DNA of 64,000 nt from Lepidostoma basale. Lineage: Eukaryota > Arthropoda > Insecta > Trichoptera > Lepidostomatidae. Positions 10,490 through 21,060 of the stretch are shown piece after piece (position 1 is the first letter of the stretch; each line of letters opens with the position of its first letter). The position numbers and the translations under genes were made by a program. Under the pieces are notes generated by a model. It saw nothing but the letters and a program-made list of their open reading frames with translations. It had not been told where the DNA came from and searched no databases. The stretch is from the NCBI GenBank assembly GCA_022606425.2, contig JAHDVF020000729.1, forward strand, positions 496,001-560,000. Direction: 5' to 3'.

Positions 10490-12135
10490 AATATTATAAT
10501 AATAAAATCTATTAATTGTTATTTTACACAAACGAAATAGAGAATATTATATAGGATTGATATTGCATATTACAAAAAAATCAGGAAATATTTTTAAAAC
10601 ACAGACATAGAAACTAAAACATATTTCAATAATAATAAAATATGATATTTATTCTATCAGGTAAAATGATGCATAATTAATTCCAAGAAAAAAATCGAAC
10701 TTACCCGCAATTTAAATAAAGAATGTTGGTTTACCCAGCACATTGTGTTTGTTCTGACTGTCACAATAATATTAAAATTTGATATTTATTTTATCAGGTA
10801 AAATTATAGATTAATTTTTCTAACAAAAATATAACTAATGGTATATTTTAATAAAGAATGTTGGTTACCCAGCAATTTGTGTATTTATTTGAAATACTTT
10901 TTCGTAAAACATATTGGATTGAGAACTGTGGATTTTATGTTAACTAAATATACAATATAAGAAAATTTATATATTACATATTTTATTGTTTTAGTTATTT
11001 ACAATGAACTTCTACCAAGAAATTTTAATTGACAACATTAATATATGACATTTTAGTTAAAGTTCCTGGGAAATAATATACAACACAAAAAATAAGCTAG
11101 TTTTATTCTGCATGTTAATTTATTTCACAAATAAAATATGGAAACGGCGTGGTGGCTAGGTAGAAATGTGTACATTGCTTTTTCTATTATTTTCAATATC
11201 GCAAAATTAAGAAATATAATAGTTCCACAAAACTATAAAAAAAATAGTCACAACAAGTGGGCGTGGCCTTGGAGAAACCCTCATAAATGCAGGGTAGCGA
11301 CAGACTGTCCCAAAAAACATTACAGTATGACAAATGTTTAATCAGCTAAAATGATGCATGTTTTTTTTAACGAGTATATCCAATTAATGGTAAATTTAAA
11401 CAAAGAAATGTTAGTATGTCTAGAATCTTGCATTGTTTTAGTGTATTTGTGGCAAAAAAATATGATAAAATATATTTGCGTAGGTATTATACTTGAGAAA
11501 TCGCCGAGTAAACTAAATACCCGCGCTTGGCCACAACGTGTGGCCCACAGAGCTGCCAAATAGAACTCTATGGGCCACAATGTCGGGTTAACAATATAAT
11601 TCCATTCTTATAAATTAAGGTGTTTCCTTACTGATAATAATTACATAGGTACATAATTTAATCATGTTATTAAAACTTGTAATAAACAAATATTCTACAA
11701 AACAACTATATTTCATTATCGATCCATAAATTTAATTATTAACGATGCTAACGACGTTTTCATGGCAACCAGAGAAAGTTGACTTTTGACATTATTGATG
11801 TAAGTACGTAGGTACGTATCTGTTTTGAATTCGTTCAATCGGGACTCGATGTCTGCTCTGCTGTGGGCCTTATCATTATCGTTTATCACCGAGTCCATAT
11901 CCAGTTTAAAAATATCTTACGCAAACATGATAACCTCATTGCTGAGGACAAAACTCACAATAAACAACAAGTCTTATCTTCTGTGGTGTCGTGCAGTTTT
12001 ATTGGGCTTCACGACAAACTAACGGCTATTAATATCAAATTTCTGGCTGGGTAGTGATAATTACAAACGTACATCGCCTATAATGACGACAATAATTATT
12101 GCCTCGTACCGAAGACTGTCCTTACATGTAAACGC
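10490..12135. other. AT-rich DNA with degenerate tandem units
   Basis: Two units beginning TATTTATT..TATCAGGTAAAAT and ending with AATAAAGAATGTTGG lie at about 10640-10760 and 10775-10890. A weaker third lies at about 11335-11450. No credible protein was seen. ORFs near 11138-11580 and 11716-12054 have no family resemblance. Confidence 0.4.
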
Positions 12136-12137
12136 CT

Positions 12138-12390
12138 TAACCCCCATTGTGCTGCTGACTTCATTTGCAGTTAAAAAAAACATGGTTTCAAACTGGGGTT
12201 GACGACATGTACAGCTCACTAGATAGTCCCAGATCATTATTATATTACTTAACACAATTCAATTGTAAGAAACTAAAGTAAAAAGATTTATAAGATGTAT
12301 TCAAATATGAGCTGCAAACGTAGTCTGCTGCAGATCGAAACCAATTATTTTAGACTGCAAATGTAGCCAGCCGCACTATATTGCACTATT
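12138..12390. repeat. MITE with TTAACCC-type inverted ends
   Basis: The left end reads CCATTGTGCTGCTGACTTC followed by ATTTGCAG. The right end is the complement (CTGCAAATGTAGCCAGCCGC). A related copy spans 59164-60011, interrupted by a LINE. Confidence 0.55.
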
Positions 12391-12584
12391 GGCTTAATAT
12401 CACAATCTCGTGCAATCATAAAAGAACCGAAGCAGATTTTTTCCCATCCCGCATTTGTCTCCTCTGCCTCTCCTGTTCTTCCCGCTGTATATTTATGTGG
12501 TTATTATTCTTTTTATCTTTTATATAATTTTTCTGAAATGTTCATGTTATGCTTATTTATTCAATAAAGTACAGCGGAGCATAG

Positions 12585-13180
12585 AAGTCAGATGGGGTAG
12601 ATTAAGTGTGGTCTGGCACCTCCTTGTTGTTGCCGTCTTTAAATGTAAGTCCCGGATGGACTGGGGACAAGCCAGGGAGTTTACGAGCGAGGCTGACAAA
12701 AAGGCGCCGCTACACCCTATAACAGCCTCGGATATGTGGCGGGAACTTCTAGAACCATGTAATGACAAATTAAGTGTCTCTAATAACCTATTTATAAACA
12801 CTCGGATAACTCCAAGTGTTTATAAATAGGTGCCTTCGCTTAATATTCAAGATCTAGTGGCCCCAAACAGTGTCAAATGCCATTCTCTGGACCAACAAGT
12901 CGCTAGACACAAATGGCTGTGGATCGGACACACCCTGAGACGGAACCCAGTCTGCATCGCTCAGGCCGCAAAGGACTGGTCCCCTATGGGGAAAAAGAGG
13001 AAGCGAGTCAGACCTAGAGCCACCTGGTGAAGAGCCCTGCAGGACGAGGTTAAAGCAGCAGGCCTCACTTGGGATGATGTTAGACATCAGGCATGCGATA
13101 GAGTCGAGTGGAGAAGGTTTCTTGAAGGCCTCTGCACCATGGAGGTGTGACAGGACAAGAAGGATAAGAAGAATAATTAA
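12585..13180 (+). mobile_element. LINE C-terminal fragment with embedded hairpin
   Basis: The 12830-13140 part translates to a LINE C-terminal zinc-knuckle/helical region (HKWLWIGHTLRR.. then GKKRKRVRPRATW, and DDVRHQACDRVEWRRFLEG) interrupted by a TGA at about 13028. It ends in a GACAAGAAGGATAAGAAG tail. Upstream, 12585-12790 is open in another frame and may belong to the same element. A 16-bp-arm palindrome (CCTATTTATAAACACT and complement) sits at 12787-12829 between the two parts. Confidence 0.55.
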
Positions 13181-14112
13181 AAACTGTCACACAATTGTTT
13201 GTCATTACATAAAATTAAAAAATATATGCGTGAAACTCTCGCGCGGTAGAAGTGAAATTTCTTGGCTCCAAAAAGTTGATTTCGTGCATTGCTTTTCAAT
13301 TTATTAACGATAATATCTACATCTACATCTACATCTACATCTACATCTACATCTACATATAAATAAAACTCAATGTCCCATCTGTGTGTCTCCTTCTTTC
13401 TCGGTGATTCCTGAGCTGATCCTTTTGAAATTTGGAGAATGGACTAAGTGGAATTCAGCGGTCGTCATAGGCATATTTTTGTTATTAATCGAGCTCTAAT
13501 TAACTTTATAAATTAATCAATTAATTGAAAATTTTCGCAGTGCAAACGAATATAGACCTTAATGTTCGTATCACCTGAGTATCAATCTTTTGAGTCTATA
13601 TTCGTTTGACATGGTCTGGAGAGAATTCAGTCTCCATGTAATTTTGTGTAGTGGCAACAATGTGTTTTTCTTTCTGACACTCCAATATTTTGCGTTTTAC
13701 TTTGGGATGTATAATACTTAATACGTTTTACTTATTACGTACTAAAATAATTGGTTGTTTAATTGTTACAGTCTATTTTATTGGCATTATTTTAATGTAC
13801 ATTAATGCAGACAGGTGCTTCTAAATTATAGCGAGTATAATTTTTACGTGAGTGTCATTTTGAGGTTATGAACGACTTTAATTATATTTCTTTAATATAT
13901 ATTGGGTGTATTTACGCCATCGTTCAAATTGATCGCAGTTCAAATTATTTGTTAATTTTTACGTGAGTGTCATTTATTTCATTTATTTCATTTCATTTAT
14001 TTTGCTAATAATCACAAACATTACAGACATACAATTCCAAATCATTTGCAATTACATTATAAACAGAGAAGCATTAAAAAAAATAAAAATTAAGCTTAAG
14101 AGTAAGAAAAAA

Positions 14113-16983
14113 TCATAACATTGATATTGCATCCCTGAGGCAACTCACACTATCACGAAATATGTCGACCTCCGAGGCGATCCGATTAAGCAATAAGATT
14201 GCCCTACCCACAGGCATTACCATTGGCAGGTTGGTTCTGCAGCGTGGCAAATAAAACAATCTGTGCTGTCTTTGACGAAGGTAATTATCAGGGACAAATA
14301 GACCTACATCACTCAGGACATCCGAGTTCTGTATACGGCCGCCAATCAGCTGAAAGAAGTGAACTCCCAAGTGAATGTTCCTCCTTCTCTCCAATGATTG
14401 GTAGCTTAGCATACCTAGCAAGAATTCAGTCGGAAAGAGCCACGGGTAATAACCGCGCTCCCTGAGGTAAAGAAAGCGCAGAAATTTTTTCTGCACTCGC
14501 TCCACCATCAGAGAATATCGGATCCCAGGCGGTGACCAAATAACGGAACTATATTCCAGCCGACTTCTTACCAGGGAATTATACAACACCCTAAGTACCT
14601 GTGTGTTCGAAAATATCTTGGCATTCCTGAAAACAAATCCAAGCATTTTAATGGAACTATTACATAGAGCAACTATGTGAAGATTGAACGATAATTGAGC
14701 ATCGAACAGAACACCGAGATCTCTGGATGTAGAAGCTCTTTCAAGCTGTACCCCATCCATAAGATAGCGAAAGTATAATGTTTTCGATGCCCGTGTGTAT
14801 GACATAACAAAGCACTTGGAGACGTTGAAGAATAATTTATTACGTTTACTCCATTGGGTTATGCTCTGAATGTCACACTGAAGCTTCAAGCAATCTGAGG
14901 GATTCTCTATTTCAGAGAAAACTTTTATGTCATCAGCAAATAATAAAAAATTTGAAAACTTTATTTCGTTAGAAATATCATTTATGAATATCGTGAAAAG
15001 CAATGGTCCTAAATTAGACCCTTGTGGCACCCCTGATGAGGTGTGAAAGGCCGAAGACTGAAAAAGTCCATATGACACATATTGTTTTCGAGATGTTAGA
15101 TAGCTAGAGAAAAGCTTGAGCAGATTGTCACTAAAGCCAATCCTTTGAAGCTTTCGAAGCAAAAGTTGGTGGTCCACCTTATCAAACGCTTTTGAAAAAT
15201 CGCTATACGAGCAGTCGACTTGTGCACCTTTATCAAGGCACTTAGTGACAAAGTTCGTAAATACCATCAAATTTGTAATGGTTGAACGCCCTGATCTGAA
15301 TCCATGCTGTTCATTAATTATGAATGGTTCTATCTTTGGGTTAATAAAACGATGTATTAACGCCTCAAATACCTTCGCAGGTGTAGATAAAATTGCTACT
15401 GGTCGATAATTTTCAACACATGATTTTGTGCCTTTCTTGAAAACTGGAGAGATTTTAGAAATCTTCCAAAGTTCCGGAAAGACACCCGTTTGTAGCGATC
15501 GATTAAATATAATGGACAGTGGTTTTTTGAAAATGTGGTTGCAACCTTTTAATATAAAGGTTGGAACAAAATCTGGACCTAATGAATTCGTGTTTTTGAG
15601 TTGATTAATAGCCTTGAAGACTTCACATTCACTGAAAAAATCTATGGAAATATCTTGAGCGCCCTGAGTCGTATTCTGCGAATCAGCATGGACTGCCTCA
15701 TTTGATGGAGTACTGAACACAGATTTAAAATGTTCAGCGAACGCATTCACAACTTCTCTATTGTGAACCTCTTGACCTTGCCACGTCATTGTATCAATAA
15801 CACCACCATCATGGCGTTTGGAGTCTATATATTTCCAAAAATCATTGGGATTTCTCAAGATATCGGCTCCAATGTTGGATATATATGATTTGAAAGAAGA
15901 TCTCATTTTACATTTTACCGTAGCTCGAAGACTACTAAAGAGAGTGTAGTAATGTGAATTACCAGAAGACTTCCACTTTTTGTGGTAACTATGTTTCATT
16001 CTGATGTCACTGATAATATCTCGAGTGAACCACCTCGGATATCGTCTATTAGTGGTAGCCGGGGGTTTCCTAGGGAAGCAATCATCAAAACAAGAATACA
16101 CAATGTCATAAAAAACTTGTACGGCCTCATTCACGTCTGTTATAGAGCGAAGTTGATCCCAGTTTGCCTGAAAAAGTGCATCATAGAGGAAACTGAAATC
16201 ACCATTGGAAAAATTCCAGCCCCTCCATGATACCGTGTCCGCAGTAGGGACCCTAGAATGTGGTCTTGAAGTCTCTATAATCAAGTCGAAATTTAAAGCA
16301 GGATGGTAAGAGTCCTCTTTCGTGAGGGGAGATTCGCCTCGAGAAACGGATACCGGAACTGTCGAAAATATTAAATCAAGTATTCTTTGTTTGGTATTCA
16401 GAATGCCATTGCACTGGACGAGTCCCAGCACCGAACACATAAATGAGATCTCCTCATCGACATCCCTGCTCTGTGCCGAGTACAAATTAAAATCGCCCAG
16501 TAAAATGACACGCTTATCCCCAATTATTAGCAGGTTACAAAGAATCTTATTAAAAAATAATCTATAAGACTCTAAAGAACTCTGAGGAGGAAAATATATT
16601 ACGCATATGTAAACTATCGTACCTCTATATGTGAGCTTAAGCCAAAGATCTTCATTGACCGTTTCCAACATAGAAAATCTCTGGATATCCATAGATTGTC
16701 CGTGTCTCACGGCCAACAAACACCCCCCACCCTGCCTGTGAGCACTACAAGAGGACGCGCGATCTCTCCTAAACACAATAAAATCCGACGTGAATAGTTC
16801 CGAGCTCAAAACGCTATCACTAAGCCACGTCTCGGTCAAACATATTATATCAAAATCACATCCTGCTACCTCATTGTAAAACTCGGTGCATTTGGTATTT
16901 AACCCTCGTGCGTTCTGATAAAAACATTTTAATGAAGAGGAACAAGAAACAGGGGGAACAATACTGGCCTCGCTTGTGTCTAG
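14113..16983 (-). CDS. LINE ORF2: endonuclease and reverse transcriptase, 956 codons
   Basis: The protein makes element cDNA by target-primed reverse transcription. The apurinic-type endonuclease comes first: the asparagine in YQNARGL, the glutamate in LTETWL, the LGDFN motif and a SYHPALNF end. The reverse transcriptase follows with GFRSGRSTITNL, YSDFSKAFDKVDH, GVPQGSNLGPLLFTIFINDI and the catalytic FADD (FLLFADDIKVF). The C-terminal part has SSVIWSPPG and an RVQKKFLRFLYL helix. No internal stop or frameshift was seen. The frame is open from the TGA at 16984 and continuous with ORF1. The first in-frame ATG (GQSMDIQRF region) lies after the endonuclease glutamate, so independent AUG initiation would remove catalytic residues. 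Confidence 0.9.
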   Translation of the reverse strand, partial: LDTSEASIVPPVSCSSSLKCFYQNARGLNTKCTEFYNEVAGCDFDIICLTETWLSDSVLSSELFTSDFIVFRRDRASSCSAHRQGGGCLLAVRHGQSMDIQRFSMLETVNEDLWLKLTYRGTIVYICVIYFPPQSSLESYRLFFNKILCNLLIIGDKRVILLGDFNLYSAQSRDVDEEISFMCSVLGLVQCNGILNTKQRILDLIFSTVPVSVSRGESPLTKEDSYHPALNFDLIIETSRPHSRVPTADTVSWRGWNFSNGDFSFLYDALFQANWDQLRSITDVNEAVQVFYDIVYSCFDDCFPRKPPATTNRRYPRWFTRDIISDIRMKHSYHKKWKSSGNSHYYTLFSSLRATVKCKMRSSFKSYISNIGADILRNPNDFWKYIDSKRHDGGVIDTMTWQGQEVHNREVVNAFAEHFKSVFSTPSNEAVHADSQNTTQGAQDISIDFFSECEVFKAINQLKNTNSLGPDFVPTFILKGCNHIFKKPLSIIFNRSLQTGVFPELWKISKISPVFKKGTKSCVENYRPVAILSTPAKVFEALIHRFINPKIEPFIINEQHGFRSGRSTITNLMVFTNFVTKCLDKGAQVDCSYSDFSKAFDKVDHQLLLRKLQRIGFSDNLLKLFSSYLTSRKQYVSYGLFQSSAFHTSSGVPQGSNLGPLLFTIFINDISNEIKFSNFLLFADDIKVFSEIENPSDCLKLQCDIQSITQWSKRNKLFFNVSKCFVMSYTRASKTLYFRYLMDGVQLERASTSRDLGVLFDAQLSFNLHIVALCNSSIKMLGFVFRNAKIFSNTQVLRVLYNSLVRSRLEYSSVIWSPPGIRYSLMVERVQKKFLRFLYLRERGYYPWLFPTEFLLGMLSYQSLERRRNIHLGVHFFQLIGGRIQNSDVLSDVGLFVPDNYLRQRQHRLFYLPRCRTNLPMVMPVGRAILLLNRIASEVDIFRDSVSCLRDAISML

Positions 16984-17529
16984 TCATTTGACTTTAGGCA
17001 AGTGCGGAGTTACCACCCTATTATCCCATTCCTTAACATATGAATGACGTGGCCAATGACAGGGCTTTAAAACTTCACCAACAATTTCTGAAGGTATACC
17101 CAATTTGAACGAGGCATAATCTCCCCTCGACTTGATTTTGAAGACCTTGAATGCGGCCGTACTGACAATCGAGGTAAGGTATTTGATAAGGTCATCTGCT
17201 GTGGTATCCTTGTGCAGGGGGTAGAGGTGATAAAATGTCATTTTTTTGTTTACTGAAACGTCATCACTGCGAAGTTTACCGCGCACCACACGACCTCTGC
17301 GGGTTCCCTTCGCCACTTTCCAATCTTCCGCCACAGTCGCAGGTGTCGAGGCCGTTTCCGTGGGTTCCAGGGTCTCCGATGGCTGGTCCTGGTTGGGCTC
17401 AGAAGGGCACGTTTCTGGAGAGGAGCGCTGGGAGTTGGCCTTCCGCTTACTGGAACCGGCAGACACAATGGTAGTAGATATGTCCCCCGTCCCTCTCAGC
17501 ACACCAGCCGTAAGGGACCTCGTCATCAT
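16984..17529 (-). CDS. LINE ORF1, RNA-binding protein, about 181 residues
   Basis: The first ATG pair (MMTRSLTAG) gives about 181 residues. The frame is open further upstream to about 17592 without an ATG. The N-terminal half is Ser/Thr/Pro-rich. The C-terminal half (FYHLYPLHKDTTADDL to LKPCHWPRHSYVKEW) resembles the RRM-like nucleic-acid-binding module of CR1/Daphne-type ORF1 proteins, which coat element RNA. The stop is TGA followed by CTAG, and the next codons continue in frame into ORF2. An ATGA overlap exists at the stop, but its ATG is in another frame and closes after about 33 codons. Function is inferred from position and domain shape. Confidence 0.75.
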   Translation of the reverse strand: MMTRSLTAGVLRGTGDISTTIVSAGSSKRKANSQRSSPETCPSEPNQDQPSETLEPTETASTPATVAEDWKVAKGTRRGRVVRGKLRSDDVSVNKKMTFYHLYPLHKDTTADDLIKYLTSIVSTAAFKVFKIKSRGDYASFKLGIPSEIVGEVLKPCHWPRHSYVKEWDNRVVTPHLPKVK

Positions 17530-17600
17530 TCTTCTCGGTTGGCCAACCGCTGCTGCAGTCGAATACAGCCTAGGAGCAGGGACCGGGACCACAGCAGGAG

Positions 17601-18120
17601 CCCGAGTGCGACCAGGAGCGATTCAAATTATAAACGAAACTTTGTTTTCGTTATTAATTACTTCTAGCCGTTCGATTGATCACGTGGTCTCTGAGCTGTC
17701 ATCTGATATGTTTCGAATCGAAACTTTCGATTGCGTCGCAATATTTTGTAAGTTAATATTTATATTTCTAATTCATATATATATCTTCAGGTTATTCTAT
17801 TTTGCCGTTGAAATGAATGCAGATTATATTTCCGCATTACATATTTCAAAGCTGTAGTTATAAATTATATCGAATAGAGAAGAAAAACGTATTATTTTAG
17901 GTTATGTTTGACTACATGAAAAAACGACCCGGCCATTGTTGCGTCATGATTTTAATTAGTTTTTAAAATACAAGTTGTATTATACTGGAGGGTTAAAATA
18001 CAAGTTGTATTATACCATGTAGCCAATAAAATTAAAAATCAAATTTTATTTCTAAATTTATATCACTGAATTATGTTAAAATAATATTACATAAATTTGT
18101 TAAATTTTGGTTTTAGGTTG
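17601..18120. other. LINE 5' region and Helitron interior, non-coding
   Basis: Probably includes the LINE 5' UTR (exact end unknown) and Helitron DNA. A 22-base unit, TAAAATACAAGTTGTATTAT, occurs twice at about 17965-18016. Confidence 0.4.
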
Positions 18121-18125
18121 ACAAA

Positions 18126-18401
18126 ATGCCATACAAGCGGAAACTCATTGGAAGTCGTACCGTAGCCGCTAAGAAAAAAAGAGAAAATAGGAGAAATGAA
18201 ACTGAGGACCAATCTGCTCGACGGAATTCACAAAATCGAGCACATATGTCCCAGTCACGTGCTGATAGATCCACACAACATGAATCAATAGGAGTAGGTA
18301 TGAGAGAAACACATGCGGAGCAAAATGTACACCGTTCCAATAGGTGTGTCGATGAGACTGTCAATGACAATAAGGTAAAATATAATATGCTTATTTTATA
18401 A
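18126..18401 (+). pseudogene. Helitron protein N-terminal fragment
   Basis: Begins MPYKRKLIGSRTVAAKKKR and continues with a highly charged R/N/E-rich region, as in the N-terminus of animal Helitron Rep-helicase proteins. The frame ends soon after 18374, at the start of a duplicated block. It is a piece of a broken ORF and is not expected to work alone. Confidence 0.55.
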
Positions 18402-18930
18402 CACTCAATATAACGTATGTCTTACAAACGTGTAAAAAATAAAATTTTATTTACAGCAGATGACGGTGGCAGGGCAAAGATGGATATCATTTTAACATCA
18501 TCGCCTATTTGGGGAAACACGTTAGATGTATTCAGCTGAAATTCCTGATTCAAGTGTTTATCCTCAATTGGCTGAAATTGTATCAAAAAATATGATTCAT
18601 GGTCCATGTGTATATGGTTATAATTATGGAATTAGGACATATTTCGATAACCCGCCATGAGGTAAAATATAATAAGCTTATTTTATAATACTCAATATAA
18701 CGTATGTCTTACAAACGTTTAAAAAATAAAATTTTATTTACAGCAGATGACGGTGGCAGGGCAAAGATGGATATCATTTTAACATCATCGCCTATTTGGG
18801 GAAACACGTTAGATGTATTCAGCTGAAATTCCTGATTCAAGTGTTTATCCTCAATTGGCTGAAATTGTATCAAAAAATATGATTCATGGTCCATGTGTAT
18901 ATGGTTATAATCATGGTCCACAAAATTTAT
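18373..18930 (+). repeat. Tandem duplication, about 288-bp unit, within Helitron coding sequence
   Basis: Bases 18373-18660 and 18661-18930 are near-identical. Each copy encodes the Helitron helicase-like-domain segment IPDSSVYPQLAEIVSKNMIH followed by GPC. The first copy diverges just after this point, and the second continues into YGYNHGPQ. Only a few substitutions separate the copies, so the duplication is young relative to the decay of the element. Confidence 0.8.
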
Positions 18931-19615
18931 TCGTCATGCATGGTTAATGAAAAATACAAGAAATGTTATCCAAGAACATTGCTTCTAGAAACTAATACAG
19001 GCGATGATGGACATCGACAATATCGCCATCAATCAAATATATACATAATTTATAATCATATTATCTACGTGCCTACCATCAAATTCAACAGATTTATGGG
19101 GAAAATATAAAGATTTTATGACTGATGACATTTTATATCCCCTACGTATAAGTTGTCTTAATCATGAGTATAATGAAGCATTCATTTTGATAGAAGGATA
19201 TATTTGACAATCACGAATAATGAATTGGTACAATTGGGAATGACATCACCTAATCGGTTGGTTAATCACATATTTGATAGTGATTAAAACGAGAAAAATG
19301 CTTTGATATCAATGAATTGAGTGTATTTGTACATTCAAAGATTACTTCCACAACAAAAACAAGTGTATGATGCCATAATGCGAGCCGTACGCAATCTAAG
19401 TGGTGGATTGCATTTCTTAGATTCACCTGGTGGCACAGGGACAACATTTCATCTTATTGGTATTGCCAACCATATATTCAGAAAAAAAAATACATTGGCA
19501 ATCGCTTCATCTGGAATTGCTGTGACTTCAACAGCGCATCCAGCACTTCAATTGACATTGAATATAAATCTTTACACAAAAAGTTCTAACAAGAATACAA
19601 GAAAATTCTAACAAA
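18931..19615 (+). pseudogene. Decayed Helitron Rep-like domain and Pif1-type helicase start
   Basis: Recognisable pieces in changing frames are a Helitron-like domain segment (SSCMVNEKYKKCYPRTLLLE, TNTGDDGHRQYR), an EYNEAFILIEGYI segment at about 19160-19205, and the helicase start. In the helicase, QKQVYDAIMRAVRNLSGGLHF is followed by a P-loop-like LDSPGGTGTT in which the usual lysine is threonine, then LAIASSGIAVTS. The stops between pieces and the lost P-loop lysine show that it is dead. Confidence 0.7.
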
Positions 19616-19680
19616 AAAACTCACTAAAATTCGACTTCTATTCAGGAGTAGCTACAGTACAACGAGTATAACATGCCTCT

Positions 19681-20600
19681 GTACTAGCCTTTGTGGATTA
19701 TCAAAAAGCTTTTGATTCAATTGAAGTATGGTCAATGAACCAAGCACAGATAGTGTCCAGATATTCCAACTTAATCTGCAGTATATATGACAAGACTACC
19801 CTACAAGTAACTATTAATGATTACTGGCTAACTGCAGAGATACCTATACCAAGAGGAGTCCGACAGGGTGATACCATATCTCCAAAATTATTAACTCTCA
19901 TTTTTAAATAATTTAATTGGGAGGACAGAGGAATACTCATAAATAAATAATACTTCAATCATTTACGGTTTGCGGATGACAGTGGTGATTAGCAGTAACC
20001 CTGAGCAAATATCCACGATTTTGGAAAAACTAAATAAAAAATCAAAGGAAATAGGACTATGCGTGCATTTTGGGAAAACAAAAATCATTGTACCTACTCC
20101 TGTACAAATCACAATAGACAACACCGTAATCAAAATAGTCGATTCATATATATATATATTTGGATTACACAATAGTACTGAGTGGAGAAAATCAAATCGC
20201 AGAAATCGAACAAAGCATATTTTGAAAAGCCCACGAACCCCATCAACCTTAAACTGAAGGTGTTGGATTGCTGTGTCCTGCCGGTGTTATCTTATTGGTT
20301 TCAAACCATAACGTTGTCTCAGAAAAGCGCTATTAAATTAAGAATTGTCCAAAGAGCTATGAAAGTTGGGAATCAGTATAATGGACGGGGTAAGAAACAC
20401 CACTATTAGAGCCAGAACAGGAGTGTCGGACATCATCGGAAGAGTGGCAGCGCTAAAATGGCATGCCGCTCGCAGCCCTGATGATAGATGAACTGCAACC
20501 CGAAACCCAGGACGTCCTCAACTTCGATGGAGGGACGACATTGAAGACATTGAAGCAGATGGAGGAGGCCTACGCCCAGGAGTGAACGGATATGAATTGT
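19681..20600 (+). mobile_element. RTE-type LINE fragment, frame-broken
   Basis: Pieces read FVDYQKAFDSIEVWSM, then IPIPRGVRQGDTISPKLLTL, HLRFADDS, and, further on, a C-terminal segment. Several stops and frameshifts occur (for example near 19910 and 19950). The 3' part (20400-20600) reads like the RTE end at 51880-52110 (GGAGGCCTACGCCCAGGAGT). 5'-truncated, inserted in the Helitron. Confidence 0.75.
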
Positions 20601-21060
20601 ATATGTATGAATGTTTTATGCAAATGTGATATAGTATATTTATTTGTTTTTTTAATTTCACTTAAAATATTAAGGAAAAAATTTAAGACTGGACGTTTAA
20701 TGGTTTAAACATAAAGCTGAAAAAGATAAATATTAACTTTTTTTTGGGTGACATCTTTAGGGTAACGTTTGAACTACACTATATTATTTAATCATAACGC
20801 GCTTTTGCACAGCTACGTTTAAGACCAATTGGCATCAAAAACTCATTTCAGACTTTTTGTAAACTTGCCACCTTGGTAATAATGTCCAGCCTTCAATTGT
20901 TCAATTCACATTAGTATTATTCAAGTTCACAGCAAGTTTGCTTGGATTAAAAAAATGTTTTAAAGATATGAACTGAATTAGGATACACACACTCTTGCAC
21001 CTATACACATGTCATTTTATCCAATAAAATAATTGATATTGAACTTTTGTATTTCTTTAA
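20600..21060. other. Helitron 3' interior, non-coding
   Basis: AT-rich, with no coding potential recognised. Confidence 0.35.

Larger units (their letters stand above)
13975..17600 (-). mobile_element. Nearly complete two-ORF LINE (CR1/Jockey group, Daphne-like)
   Basis: Both ORFs are open. The 3' UTR (14112 to about 13977) ends in an imperfect (AAATGAAAT)n tail rather than pure poly(A). A decayed relative lies at 34570-35080. The placement near Daphne-type elements is from general motif resemblance (FADD in place of YADD, RRM-like ORF1), not from a search. The 5' end is not precisely defined and target-site duplications were not found. Confidence 0.75.

Noticed and set aside
13316..13362. 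CRISPR-like short tandem array
   Set aside because: It is a simple (ATCTAC)n microsatellite at a Helitron-like 5' end. There are no spacers.
17246..17857. Plus-strand ORF of 203 codons
   Set aside because: Antisense to LINE ORF1, whose RRM-like end and in-frame link to ORF2 are on the minus strand.
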